DNA of 64,000 nt from JADLHS01 sp964594985 (GTDB taxonomy: Bacteria > Verrucomicrobiota > Verrucomicrobiia > Limisphaerales > JADLHS01): contig CAZQNQ010000004.1 in the NCBI GenBank assembly GCA_964594985.1, forward strand, positions 124,001 through 188,000. Reading direction: 5' to 3'. A program made the translations under genes and the position numbers. Below are positions 9,313-18,152 of the stretch, in pieces. The notes under the pieces are model-generated. The model worked only from the letters and a program-made list of their open reading frames with translations. It was not told where the DNA came from and searched no databases. The first letter of the stretch is position 1. Every line of letters starts with the position of its first letter.

Positions 9313-9949
9313 ATGCCCAAACATCTCTACGACGGATGGTGCGATTGTAAGGCCAAGAGCATCTCAAATGGCCGACGGCTCCATGTGATCACAGAAATCA
9401 ACGGTGCTCGACCAAAGGCGCACGGCAAAATTGTGGAGACGGTGTTGTCGCACTATGAAGACCCGCGATTTCTCGCGGAACGCATCAAGCGACACGGCTT
9501 CAAAAAAGCGGCGAGGGTTCTCGAAGAAATCCTCCCAAAAACGAAAAAAACCGGTCGGGACACGTCGGGGAAATTCTCGCCACCGAAGCCGTTCCCGCAA
9601 TACTGCCGGATTTTGAGATTCCGATTAAGCGCCTCCGTTGGCTCGACGGGCGAGAGTCCGCGTTGCGCGCCAAAGATTTAATTGGAATCGCGCGCAACCT
9701 CAAGCGGGTTCGGTTTCTCAAAGACGAATCCAAGAGCCGTGCCGCGCTCACTCCAGCCGTTGTGCCGAGGCCCGAAAGGTGCTGAAGGCGAACAAGGGCC
9801 ACCTATCCCAACATGCGATGGCATTCGTGATGTACCGATTGCTCGAAACCGAGAAAAAAGACCTCGCGCTGATCTTTGAAGACAACCTACTGGTCAAGAG
9901 CATCGCCGATGAAGACTTGGTTCATCAACGAGGTGCAGCATCAGGGTGA
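9313..9949 (+). pseudogene. HamA-like (DUF1837, Hachiman defence) pseudogene with two frameshifts
   Basis: An ATG at 9313 opens MPKHLYDGWCDCKAKSISNG and runs to LEEILPKTKKT near 9553. The protein continues in a second frame from 9555 (SGHVGEILATEAVPAIL, then IPIKRLRWLDGRESALRAKD and FLKDESKSRAALT) and in a third from about 9765 (AEARKVLKANKGHLSQHAMA). That order (KKT.SG..GEILATE, IPI.RLRW.DGRE.ALR, K.ESKSR..LT, AR..L..N.G..S.HA..F) matches my knowledge of the HamA nuclease family, the DUF1837 half of Hachiman. The expected helicase HamB is not present next to it. The family assignment is by eye only. The reading-frame breaks are directly visible. Confidence 0.5.
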
Positions 9950-10099
9950 TACTTCCTTCACGCAACAGTTAGGCGTAAAACACCGCTGGCCTGCGGTGGG
10001 AGCGTAAGGCGGCCGCCGCGATGGCGGAAATTGTCAGCAGGTTGAAATTCTCCTTCGTGTCCAGCCTCCGGGCCAACTCACTGCACTCCAAATCAGAAA

Positions 10100-11215
10100 T
10101 CATTCCGCCGCCTTCAGTGGGATTTGAATGTTGAAAGTGCCGTCGCGATTCTTGCCCGCCGCCGAGGCGCAGAGCAACGCGAAGGGCCGGCCATTTTCAA
10201 ACACCAATTGCGGGCGTTCGAGCGCGGTCAACTTTTCATCATGACCGTCCGCCCAATGGATGAGCGCGGGCGTCGCCACGAGTGGATGCTTCGCGATCTG
10301 CCAGTTGAAGCCGTCCACCGATTCCCACAGTGCCAGCGAGTAACCCTGTTTTGTGAAGTGGCCGGCGTTGTCCTTTACCACGGCCCAGTAGCGATCGGTG
10401 CCGCGCCAGATGAACGGATCTTCCGCCGCGAACATCACCCCCTTCGCGCCAAACACTTCGCTGGAATGTTTCGTGAACGGTCCGGTTGGACTGTCGCTCG
10501 TCGCGACGAGAAACGAAACCGGTCCGCCGAACGGCGGCTTGCCCTTTTTCGCCACGGCTTTGTAAATCAGCAGCACCCCGCCGGCGGGGCGGACTGCCAC
10601 ACTGGGATTCGATACCATCAAGGCGTCCGGCGCGTTTGTGTCGGAACTGACATTCACAATCGACTGGTCAAATCGCTGCCACGGACCGTCCGGCGAATCC
10701 GCAACCGCCACACCGATGCGCTGGTGATTACGATGGCTCCACCAGTTCTGTGACCGCTTCACCGTGTCATCGCCGTAGTTGCCCATGTAGTAGAGATAAT
10801 ACTTTTTACCGATGCGCAAAATGGTCGGATTGTGCGTGCAGGAGCCGTCCCAAAAATTCGTGCCGCGCGCGGGCAGCGCCACATCATGATGATTCCACGG
10901 ACCGAAGGGCGAATCACTCACCGCATGGGCGATTTCAGAATGCGTCACCCACCCATTGTGGCCGAGTTGACGCGGCCAGCGCGAATAGAACAGGTGATAT
11001 TTCCCGTCATCGCCTTTGACTGCCGAACCACACCAGATGTTGTAGTTCGTGTCCGCCCATTTCGCCGTCAACGGGACGGGCTGAAGCATGGCGGCGAAGT
11101 TGTATTCCACGTTGCTCGTTGCCGCGCAGCCGGGCGAGACTAGACCGGCCCAAAATGCCAGGACAAGGGCAGGGAAGTTTGCCCGCGAATGCCGGGAGGG
11201 TTTTGGAAAAATCAT
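10100..11215 (-). CDS. Secreted GH43/GH117-like five-bladed beta-propeller glycosidase
   Basis: A signal peptide (ALVLAFWAGLVSPGCA; a weak lipobox-like cysteine) is followed by a five-bladed propeller typical of GH43/GH117-type exo-enzymes: YNIWCGSAVKGDDGKYHLFY, HNPTILRIGKKYYLYYMGN, SNPSV, AEDPFIW and ALERPQL. Conserved acidic residues in these blades (for example D in EDPFIW and E in LERPQL) are candidates for catalysis. The family removes terminal sugars such as arabinose, xylose or anhydrogalactose. The start at 11215 was chosen because it gives a clean signal peptide; the frame extends 15 codons further. It lies 16 bp after the FAD-oxidoreductase stop and is the last gene of a four-gene minus-strand operon. 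Confidence 0.75.
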   Translation of the reverse strand: MIFPKPSRHSRANFPALVLAFWAGLVSPGCAATSNVEYNFAAMLQPVPLTAKWADTNYNIWCGSAVKGDDGKYHLFYSRWPRQLGHNGWVTHSEIAHAVSDSPFGPWNHHDVALPARGTNFWDGSCTHNPTILRIGKKYYLYYMGNYGDDTVKRSQNWWSHRNHQRIGVAVADSPDGPWQRFDQSIVNVSSDTNAPDALMVSNPSVAVRPAGGVLLIYKAVAKKGKPPFGGPVSFLVATSDSPTGPFTKHSSEVFGAKGVMFAAEDPFIWRGTDRYWAVVKDNAGHFTKQGYSLALWESVDGFNWQIAKHPLVATPALIHWADGHDEKLTALERPQLVFENGRPFALLCASAAGKNRDGTFNIQIPLKAAE

Positions 11216-11231
11216 GACAGCATCTCCCGCC

Positions 11232-13577
11232 TTACGTTGGCGCAAAGCACCGGATTTCAAACAACGCCGCCGGCGCGTTGGCGCTGGGAGCGATCAGCCG
11301 GAGTTCCAGACAATCAGTCGTCACCGGTTGATGAAGATAGATTATCTGTCGCGATTGATGGTTCTGCGAGATTTCGCACAGCAACCGCTCGGTATCCGAT
11401 CCATTTGGCTCGTTGGCAACGTGACCTCCCGCCGGCACAGACACGCGCACGCCATCGGCAACGACCAATTCCCGCACGCAAAACGGCATGACCCGTTCCG
11501 GATGTCCCATCAACACCGACTCCATTGGATGATCAAAGTCCGTGTCGAACCCCAACTCGATGCGCACAATGGTCTGCGGCTTGTCCCACGTCAAACTGAT
11601 AACGGGTTGCTCCTGCGCAAAATCCGCCACCCAGGCATTCGGTTGATTGGTTGGTCGCGCCAGGCCGTTGGTAAGATTTGTTGCGTGAAAAACTTCCAGC
11701 GGAGGTTCAATGCGAAGGGCGAAGTTCTTTCCCGCCGGCCGGCGCTTGGGCGTCCAAAACTCGAAGGTGTCAATTCCGCTGCCGGGCGGGGGCGTCTGCG
11801 TGGATGATTTCGCCACCGCCTTGTTGCCGTTGTGACAGACGGCCAGCACACCGGTCACGCGTTGGTCGCTCAAATGCGCGGACACCGCGTCGTTTTTCAT
11901 CAGGCAGACGAACGCGTAGCGCGGAGCGTCAATCGTCGTTTTGAAATCCAATGACAACTTTTGACCCTGACCGGCGACGAGCTGGTGGTCCAGCGTTGCC
12001 AGCGTCACGTCGGGAGTATGATTTTCAGGCTTGCTGCTGACCCGCAACTCGGCGCGCAACGTTGTCGGCCCGGCGACGTCGAGCAGGAATTCCATCGCGG
12101 GCATCGCGCCCGGCGCGACTGGAATCATCATGGCCCAGGAGGCGTTCAGCGGTTGAGTTTCGCCACTGGGCGCGAGACGGGAGAGTTTCAATTCGCAGGT
12201 GGCAGAGATTTGAGCCAGGCACGCCAGATCATTTGAATCTTGCCACGCCACGCCCGGAATGAACTGCCCGGCGCGCAACAGCTCACGCTGTAATTCCGCC
12301 ATGCGCGGTGCTGCCAACAAATCGCGCGGCTTGAGGTTGCGCTTCGTGCAGATGGCCGCCGCCATGCCGACGGCCTGCCCGCCATGCGCGCAGGTGGCCA
12401 TCACCCGCGTCGAGCCAAAAGCGATGTGCGAGGCGCTGATGATGCGACCAGCCAGGAACAGGTTCGTGATGTTGCGCGAATACATCGTGCGGTAGGGAAT
12501 TTGGTAAACGCCTTTTGAATGCCACTGCTGGCAGCCGGGCAGCGCGCTATAAACGCCGTCACTGGGATGCAGATCAATCGCCCAACCACCGAATGAAACC
12601 GCGTCGGCATGACGGCGTTGTTCCACCACATCCTGCTGCGTGATCATGTAGTCGCCCTCGAAGCGGCGGCTCTCGCGTTTGCCGGGAATCGTGCCGACCC
12701 ATTCCAGCGTCAGCGTGGCGGCATCGGGAAACTGGCCGGAATTCTTGATGTGATTCCAGACGCCATAGACGACCTTCCACAGTTCCCATTTGATCTTTTC
12801 ACTGTCGTGGATGGTGTCGAGGTTGCCGCCCCATTCAAGCCACCAGAAATGGCAGCCGGAATCGCTGAACTTGATGTCGCGCCAGCGGGGAATCTTGGTG
12901 ATGTCGCGCAACGCAAAACTTGGCGGCGTGAACTGCACCGGCCGGCCGGTGTCCTTCGAGTAAAAGTAAATCGTGTGCCCCAGCAGTTCGTTTGAGGCCT
13001 GCGCCGACGCAAACGCTTCGTTGAATTCCGAGCGGGCTTCCGCGCCGATGCGAAACGCCGCGCCCGCGAGAAATCCCACGACACCGTCACCGCTCGCATC
13101 CACGAACAGCGGCGCGGCGATCTCATACGCGGTGGAATTCTGGGAACAGAATGCGCGGACGGATTTGATGGTGTCCGGATCGGATTTTTCGAGATCGTGA
13201 ACGGCGGTGTTGAGCAGCAGGGTGATGTTGGGTTCGTTGACGACCAGCTCCAAAATAATGGTGTCAAGGATGAGCGGATTCCCCTCCGGATTCCGAAACA
13301 TGTTCTCGACGAGCAATTCATCAATCACGCCGCCTTCGCGCGCCCAGCGGTTGTTGTTGCCCATGTGCGAGGTCGCGCCGAGAATCCACAGGCGCACTTC
13401 ACTGGAAGCGTTTCCCCCAAGCACGGGCCGGTCTTGAACGAGGATGACCCTGGTGCCGGCGCGGGCGGCCGTGATGGCCGCGCAAACCCCGGCGAGTCCC
13501 CCGCCGATGACGGCGAGGTCGCCCGCCAGCCGCTCGGTCTTGAACTGGCGGACCGCAACGGGAGATGACTTGATCAT
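11232..13577 (-). CDS. FAD-dependent oxidoreductase (FAD_oxidored type) with C-terminal beta-sandwich
   Basis: The N-terminal Rossmann FAD-binding motif is LAVIGGGLAGVCAAITAARA. It is followed by the family's GGNASSEVRLWILGA and later GVYQIPYRTMYSRNITNLFL and ASHIAFGSTRVMATCA. After about residue 480 there is a beta-rich region with a sugar-binding or discoidin-like look (FEFWTPKRRPAGKNFALRIE). No signal peptide is apparent. The start at 13577 is supported by a GAAGGG Shine-Dalgarno 6 nt upstream; an upstream in-frame start would overlap the GH16 gene. Related proteins are common in planctomycete and verrucomicrobial glycan loci and are thought to oxidise sugars, but the substrate is unknown. 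It sits between GH16 and the GH43-like gene in an operon. Confidence 0.82.
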   Translation of the reverse strand: MIKSSPVAVRQFKTERLAGDLAVIGGGLAGVCAAITAARAGTRVILVQDRPVLGGNASSEVRLWILGATSHMGNNNRWAREGGVIDELLVENMFRNPEGNPLILDTIILELVVNEPNITLLLNTAVHDLEKSDPDTIKSVRAFCSQNSTAYEIAAPLFVDASGDGVVGFLAGAAFRIGAEARSEFNEAFASAQASNELLGHTIYFYSKDTGRPVQFTPPSFALRDITKIPRWRDIKFSDSGCHFWWLEWGGNLDTIHDSEKIKWELWKVVYGVWNHIKNSGQFPDAATLTLEWVGTIPGKRESRRFEGDYMITQQDVVEQRRHADAVSFGGWAIDLHPSDGVYSALPGCQQWHSKGVYQIPYRTMYSRNITNLFLAGRIISASHIAFGSTRVMATCAHGGQAVGMAAAICTKRNLKPRDLLAAPRMAELQRELLRAGQFIPGVAWQDSNDLACLAQISATCELKLSRLAPSGETQPLNASWAMMIPVAPGAMPAMEFLLDVAGPTTLRAELRVSSKPENHTPDVTLATLDHQLVAGQGQKLSLDFKTTIDAPRYAFVCLMKNDAVSAHLSDQRVTGVLAVCHNGNKAVAKSSTQTPPPGSGIDTFEFWTPKRRPAGKNFALRIEPPLEVFHATNLTNGLARPTNQPNAWVADFAQEQPVISLTWDKPQTIVRIELGFDTDFDHPMESVLMGHPERVMPFCVRELVVADGVRVSVPAGGHVANEPNGSDTERLLCEISQNHQSRQIIYLHQPVTTDCLELRLIAPSANAPAALFEIRCFAPT

Positions 13578-13596
13578 AAATGGCCCTTCAAATTGG

Positions 13597-14376
13597 TCAT
13601 GGCTGCTTGGCATAGAAACGGACGTAATCAAATTCGGCGGTGGCGGGCAGTTTCGTGTCATCCACGGCGGTCGTGTTGCCCAGATGCGTCGCGATGACGG
13701 TCAGCCAGATGTTCTGGTCGCTGTGAGGAAACTTGGTGGCGTCCACGGTTTGAACCAGCTCGCCATCGAAGAAATACTTCACCGTGTCGGGCGTGAACTC
13801 GCAGCCGAACACATGGAAACCCGCCGATAAATCCGGGGTCGGCACTTTTTTGAAGCCCATGGAGACATGCGGTTTGGGATTCCATTTATGCACGTTCACA
13901 CTGTAATGCGTCGGACTCACCGAATCGCTCTCGCAGATGTCCAGTTCCTGGGCCGAATCCTGTGGATTCGTTCCGCCCGAGCCGTCGTGTTTTTGCAGCC
14001 AGAACGAGGTGTGCCAGCCAGCCCCCGGCGGGATTTTGAAACGTGATTCGTAATAACCATATTGGAACGCCCGCTTGCTGATGACGCCGGTGCCGGTGTA
14101 ATGTTTGTCGTCGGCATCCTCCTTTTTCACGGCAAAAACAAGCCGGCCGTCCTGCGCGGACACGTTTTCCGGTTTTTGCGCGCTCCACATTTTGCTGTCG
14201 GTGCGGAAACTCCACTTGTTTGTATCAATCTTGCTTCCGTTGAATTCGTCCGCCCAGACCAGTTTGTAACCGGGCAACGGTGCGGAACTGGAAATGTTTT
14301 TCGGCGCGACGCACGAGGTGACGCCGAGGGCCAGGGCCGGCAGAATGAGAAGGGGCCGTTTCAGGATTTGATTCAT
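13597..14376 (-). CDS. GH16 lipoprotein, laminarinase-type active site
   Basis: The N-terminus MNQILKRPLLILPALALGVT ends in a lipobox (VTSC, Cys22), so this is probably a lipid-anchored enzyme. The GH16 domain carries AQELDICESD, with nucleophile E144, D146 and acid/base E149. The one-residue bulge (E-x-D-x-x-E) is the arrangement of laminarinases, agarases and carrageenases. Other GH16 signatures are LVWADEFNG near residue 40, GWHTSFWL and the terminal AEFDYVRFY strand. It is the second gene of the minus operon, 20 bp ahead of the FAD-oxidoreductase start. It closely parallels the GH16 at 17368-18135 (shared PGYKL.WADEF, YTG.GVISKR.F.YGYYE, LPA.AEFDYVRFY) and is likely a paralogue. Confidence 0.9.
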   Translation of the reverse strand: MNQILKRPLLILPALALGVTSCVAPKNISSSAPLPGYKLVWADEFNGSKIDTNKWSFRTDSKMWSAQKPENVSAQDGRLVFAVKKEDADDKHYTGTGVISKRAFQYGYYESRFKIPPGAGWHTSFWLQKHDGSGGTNPQDSAQELDICESDSVSPTHYSVNVHKWNPKPHVSMGFKKVPTPDLSAGFHVFGCEFTPDTVKYFFDGELVQTVDATKFPHSDQNIWLTVIATHLGNTTAVDDTKLPATAEFDYVRFYAKQP

Positions 14377-14407
14377 GGTTGTTAAATTTCCGATTTGCGA
14401 TTTGCGA

Positions 14408-15802
14408 TCATGGGGTCGCCTTTTTCAGGCCAAGCTGGTGAATCCCACCGAACTTGAGCACGAGCCACGCGAGGGGATGCAGGAACGCCATGATCAAGAA
14501 CCATTGCGCGTAGCCGTGGCCTTGAACCATCCCGAGCACCGGCCCGAGTACGGTGTTGATGGTGTGATCGAGGAAGCCGGCGGGTTTTGTGGATGGCGCG
14601 GAAACCATGGATGCGACGATCGTGTTCATCATAATGCCGCCAATTGTGCTGCCGGTGGCCACGACGCTGAACACCGTGCCCAGAGAATGTTTCGGCACCA
14701 CGTCCACCACGAGCGAGCTGATGTTGATGAGCCAGGCCAGCGCCGCGAACACGGTGCAGACGGTGATTATCATGGTGAAACGCAGGTCCGTCATGTGCGC
14801 GATGAACGGCGAAAGCGGCATGAGGCAGGCGCAACCCAGCATCACCCACAACCGGCTCGCTGCGGGGGTGCCGCCACGTTTCACCAACTGCCCCGACAGC
14901 CAGCCGCCAAGGAGACTGCCCACGCCCGCCGCCGCATAGATGATCCAGGTGATCTTGAGCTGTTCCTGCGAAAGATGGCGGTCGGTCGAAAGGTATTTGG
15001 GAAACCAGAACTGGTAGAAATACCAGACCGGGTCGGTGATGAGGCGGCCCAGCAGCAGCAGCCAGGTGCCGCGAAACCGCAAGACTTGTTTCCATGACCA
15101 GGTGTTTTCCCTGGCGGAATCTGACGGGTTTTCGGCGGCAGCGGATTGCTCGATGAGCAGCAATTCAGACTTGGTAATCAGCTTGCTCTGACGTGGCTGC
15201 CGGTAGATCAATAGCCAGGGAATCACCCAGATTAAACCGACCAGCCCCGTCAGGATGAACGCCATCCGCCATCCCGTTCCCTGACCGAGCAGGCTGGCAA
15301 CGGCGGGCATGGTTTCATGATAGGCATGGGTTGCCAGCGGAATGATGATGTAGGGCGCGAGCATGGCGCCAACGGTCGCCCCCATTGTATAGACGCCGAT
15401 CGCCAAAGCCCGTTCCTTGGCGGGAAACCATTCACTCACCGCCTTGGATGCCGCGGGCCAGACGCCCGCCTCACCGAGGCCGAGCAAAAAGCGATACGCG
15501 CCGAGCGAAGTGATGCCCCGCGCCGCCGCCGTCAACATGCTCGCCACCGACCACCATACAACGAACAGAACCATGCTGGCGCGCGTGCCCATGAGGTCGG
15601 CAATGCGGCCGGAAATCAAATACGCAACCGTGTAGGCGACGAGGAAGATGTTGACGACATTGGCGTAGGAACGATCATCCATGGCCAGGTCCGTCTGGAT
15701 CGTGGGGGCCAGCGCCGAGAGCGTCTGGCGGTCCACATAATTGAGCACCGCCGCGCCAAACAGCAGCACCACAATCCACCACCGCAGACCGCGCAACTTC
15801 AT
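14408..15802 (-). CDS. MFS transporter, anion:cation symporter (ExuT-like) family
   Basis: This is a twelve-helix inner-membrane permease of the ACS branch of the major facilitator superfamily. Diagnostic features are the first-helix motif LNYVDRQTLS, the loop 2-3 motif GRIADLMGTRASM and RFLLGLGEAGVWPAASKAVS in helix 4. Relatives import hexuronates, galactonate or related sugar acids by proton symport. That fits uptake of oxidised sugars generated by the co-operonic FAD oxidoreductase and glycosidases (inference). A strong Shine-Dalgarno (GGGGAGG) lies just upstream of the ATG. It is the first gene of the operon MFS-GH16-FAD-GH43-like. Its promoter lies in the 780-bp divergent gap to the pseudopilin gene. 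Confidence 0.88.
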   Translation of the reverse strand: MKLRGLRWWIVVLLFGAAVLNYVDRQTLSALAPTIQTDLAMDDRSYANVVNIFLVAYTVAYLISGRIADLMGTRASMVLFVVWWSVASMLTAAARGITSLGAYRFLLGLGEAGVWPAASKAVSEWFPAKERALAIGVYTMGATVGAMLAPYIIIPLATHAYHETMPAVASLLGQGTGWRMAFILTGLVGLIWVIPWLLIYRQPRQSKLITKSELLLIEQSAAAENPSDSARENTWSWKQVLRFRGTWLLLLGRLITDPVWYFYQFWFPKYLSTDRHLSQEQLKITWIIYAAAGVGSLLGGWLSGQLVKRGGTPAASRLWVMLGCACLMPLSPFIAHMTDLRFTMIITVCTVFAALAWLINISSLVVDVVPKHSLGTVFSVVATGSTIGGIMMNTIVASMVSAPSTKPAGFLDHTINTVLGPVLGMVQGHGYAQWFLIMAFLHPLAWLVLKFGGIHQLGLKKATP

Positions 15803-16585
15803 GCGGCCTCCCCGGCCCGCGCGGGCTGGCCGCGCTCACATTGTTCATGTTGTGTTACCATTCTGTTCCTGTGGTTTTCCAGCACCCCCGCCTCAAAGTG
15901 CCGTCATTAAATCTATTTGATTGGATGGATGTGACAACCAGGACGGCGTCTGTTACAAACAAAGTAAAATGTATTGGCTTATTCCTAGGCATTCTAGGTC
16001 AGGCCTCCGGCAGGGCTATAGAGATTTACGCAATTATTTATTAAATTTGCGGCTCAAGCGAAAACGTCCGTGTCGCGATGCGATTTCACCCTCACCTCCT
16101 CTGGTCTTCCAAGTCGCATGTTTCAAGCTCAGGACTGACACATGCGACTGAATCCGTACGGTGTCTAGAGTTCGTCCTCGTCCTCGTCCTCGAAATCCAA
16201 CCCATACCGAGGACGAGAACGGCGACCAGGATGACTGCCGCATAAGTGATTTCACCCTCTTTGGCCGGCTCATGCGTCAGCTCTGGTTTCAAGCTTGAGT
16301 TCGGATGATATCCGCATCATCAAGATGGATCATGGCCGAACTGGCCGGGAGCAAAAGCACACGGCCTGCGGCTGTGGTGAATTGGAGAACCGGCATATTG
16401 ATCCTCAGTGATGGGCTTGATTTTTAACCCGCAAATGTGTTTGCCAAGCCGCAATTTCTAAAAAGATTTGCGCAAACATGGGTGGAAAACAATTTTCAAA
16501 TGAGTGAAGCTGCGAGCATGCAACACCACCAAAACAGGTTCTTCGGAACACTTATGAATCTGCAAATGGCCTGCAGGGAATGATC
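15803..16585. other. Divergent intergenic region between the MFS and pseudopilin operons
   Basis: No convincing gene is visible. On the minus strand a short frame near 16292-16092 encodes one membrane-like stretch (YAAVILVAVLVLGMGW) followed by RTRTRT, which is created by a simple repeat; I do not trust it as a gene. The repeat is three copies of GTCCTC at 16174-16191, facing an inverted CGAGGACGA at 16208-16216 and able to form a hairpin. A candidate operator shared with the regulator locus sits at 16447-16475. The promoters of both flanking operons must lie here. Confidence 0.5.
16447..16475. promoter_or_regulatory. Candidate operator shared with the XylR-like regulator region
   Basis: The 16-mer CGCAATTTCTAAAAAG at 16450-16465 is identical to 25258-25273, in the gap beside the XylR/AraC-type regulator. 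In both places a second CGCAA follows about 20 bp after the first (here ...ATTTGCGCAA), giving a direct repeat of half-sites, the usual layout for AraC-family dimers. It lies about 110 bp ahead of the pseudopilin-GH16-GH29 operon. Binding by that regulator is inferred. Confidence 0.5.
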
Positions 16586-17272
16586 ATGAAGACAAAAAAA
16601 GCATTTACGTTGATAGAGTTGCTGGTGGTCATTGCCATCATCGCCATCCTGGCGGCGCTGTTGCTGCCCGCTTTGAGCCGTTCAAAGGAGGCGGCCAAGC
16701 GCGTTGCGTGCAAGAATAATATGAAGCAACTGACTTTGGCCAACATCATGTATGCCTCTGACTACGAGGGGAAATTTTTTTACAGCGGGCAAAACACCCC
16801 CTACTACGTCTTGCAGACCAACCGGGACATGCTGATGACCACTTACAAGATTCAGCGGAACTCGTTTTACTGCTCCTCAAATCCTGGTTGGAACAACGAC
16901 GGCAATTGGGATTTTAGTCCCCCCTCGGCCGTGACGGTCATGGGTTATTTCTATTTCACAGGAAATAATGCCCTGAACACCTCGACCAGTTATTATTCTG
17001 ACCCTGCGGCGAAAGCTCCGTATTTTGCCATGAAAGAAACCGACAAGCCTTACTACACCTTGATGTGGTCTGATCTGACGCGTAAATACGGTTCAAGTGC
17101 CTGGATGAGTGGGGCGGTTCCGGGGGCAAATCATTTTCAAAACGGGGTGCCGCTGGGAATGAATGAAAGTTACACCGATGGCCATGTCGAGTGGGTTAAA
17201 TTCTCACTGCTTCCAACAACCGCGCCGATGAATTTATCCGCGAATTTCAATATTTTTTTCCGGGGCAAATGA
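16586..17272 (+). CDS. Type II secretion-like pseudopilin, H-X9-DG family
   Basis: The N-terminus has the prepilin peptidase site and hydrophobic helix (MKTKKAFTLIELLVVIAIIA), with the conserved Glu at +5 relative to the Phe. A helical spine follows, then a globular, aromatic-rich domain ending with the DG motif in ESYTDGHVEWVKFS, characteristic of the very large planctomycete/verrucomicrobial H-X9-DG-CTERM/DUF1559-like group. The ATG at 16586 has CAGGGA 6 nt upstream; an in-frame ATG six bases earlier lacks one. Such pseudopilins are often placed directly before secreted carbohydrate enzymes, as here (GH16, GH29 and GH95 follow on the same strand). They may help display or export them (inference). 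Confidence 0.9.
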   Translation: MKTKKAFTLIELLVVIAIIAILAALLLPALSRSKEAAKRVACKNNMKQLTLANIMYASDYEGKFFYSGQNTPYYVLQTNRDMLMTTYKIQRNSFYCSSNPGWNNDGNWDFSPPSAVTVMGYFYFTGNNALNTSTSYYSDPAAKAPYFAMKETDKPYYTLMWSDLTRKYGSSAWMSGAVPGANHFQNGVPLGMNESYTDGHVEWVKFSLLPTTAPMNLSANFNIFFRGK

Positions 17273-17367
17273 TTATCAAGCCCATCTGCGGCCAAGCTGT
17301 TTTACCCTGGCCGCAGGTTCATTACCGGACTTAACGGCCGGCCTTGGATTAGAAACCAAAAACAAGG

Positions 17368-18135
17368 ATGACGCTCAAAATTGAAGCCGCCCTAATCATG
17401 GCCTCAATTCTGGCTTGCGCCGCGCAGGCCGAACCACCCGCAGGCTACAAACTTGCCTGGGCAGATGAGTTTGACGGCACGAAGCTGGACACGAACAAGT
17501 GGTTTTATCGGCTGGACAGTAATTGGAACAGCACGCAGCAGGCGCAAAATATCACCTTGCAGGATGGAAAATTGCGCATCGCCTTGAAGCAGGAAAAGGC
17601 GCGGGGAAAAAATTACACCGGCGGCGGAGTCATCAGCAAAAGGAATTTCAGTTACGGCTACTACGAGGCGCGTTTCAAGGTGCCGGCCACCCTCGGTTGG
17701 CACACTTCTTTTTGGATGTCGGCCTATGACGAGCAGGATCCCAACAAGGTGGGCGGCATCGGCTTGCATGAGATGGATGTGTGCGAGCAAGATTCCTGGA
17801 AGCATGACAGTTACACTCGCGCCTTATGGATGCGGAAGCCCAAGGTGGAGGGTAACGCACCTCGATTGCCGGGTTGGGAACGCATTCAGACGCCGGATCT
17901 GACGAAAGATTTCCATGTCTGGGGCTGCGAATTCACTCCGACCAACGTCATTTATTTTTTTGACGGCAAAGAGATTCAAGACTGGGATGTCTCGGCCTAC
18001 CAAACCGGGGAACAGAGAATCTGGCTGAGTTCCATTGCGGCCAACATCAGTCAGAAGACGGGCAATCCCGTGAATGCGGAACTGCCCGCCTCTGCGGAGT
18101 TTGATTATGTCCGGTTCTACGAGCGGCAGAAGTAA
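17368..18135 (+). CDS. Secreted GH16, laminarinase-type active site
   Basis: A short signal peptide (ALIMASILACAAQAE) leads into a GH16 jelly roll starting at GYKLAWADEFDGTKL. The active-site strand is LHEMDVCEQD: nucleophile E135, helper D137, acid/base E140, again with the bulged E-x-D-x-x-E spacing. GWHTSFWMS forms the substrate-cleft strand, and the domain ends in SAEFDYVRFYERQK. It is a paralogue of the lipoprotein GH16 at 13597-14376 but lacks a lipobox Cys at the cleavage site, so it is probably released. It is second in the pseudopilin-GH16-GH29-SGNH-GH95 series, with only 17 bp to the next gene. Confidence 0.9.
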   Translation: MTLKIEAALIMASILACAAQAEPPAGYKLAWADEFDGTKLDTNKWFYRLDSNWNSTQQAQNITLQDGKLRIALKQEKARGKNYTGGGVISKRNFSYGYYEARFKVPATLGWHTSFWMSAYDEQDPNKVGGIGLHEMDVCEQDSWKHDSYTRALWMRKPKVEGNAPRLPGWERIQTPDLTKDFHVWGCEFTPTNVIYFFDGKEIQDWDVSAYQTGEQRIWLSSIAANISQKTGNPVNAELPASAEFDYVRFYERQK

Positions 18136-18152
18136 TATAGGGATGGATAATT

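Noticed and set aside
16034..16292. Minus-strand small membrane-protein ORF with an RTRTRT tract
   Set aside because: The tract comes from a GTCCTC simple repeat, and the rest has no coding support.
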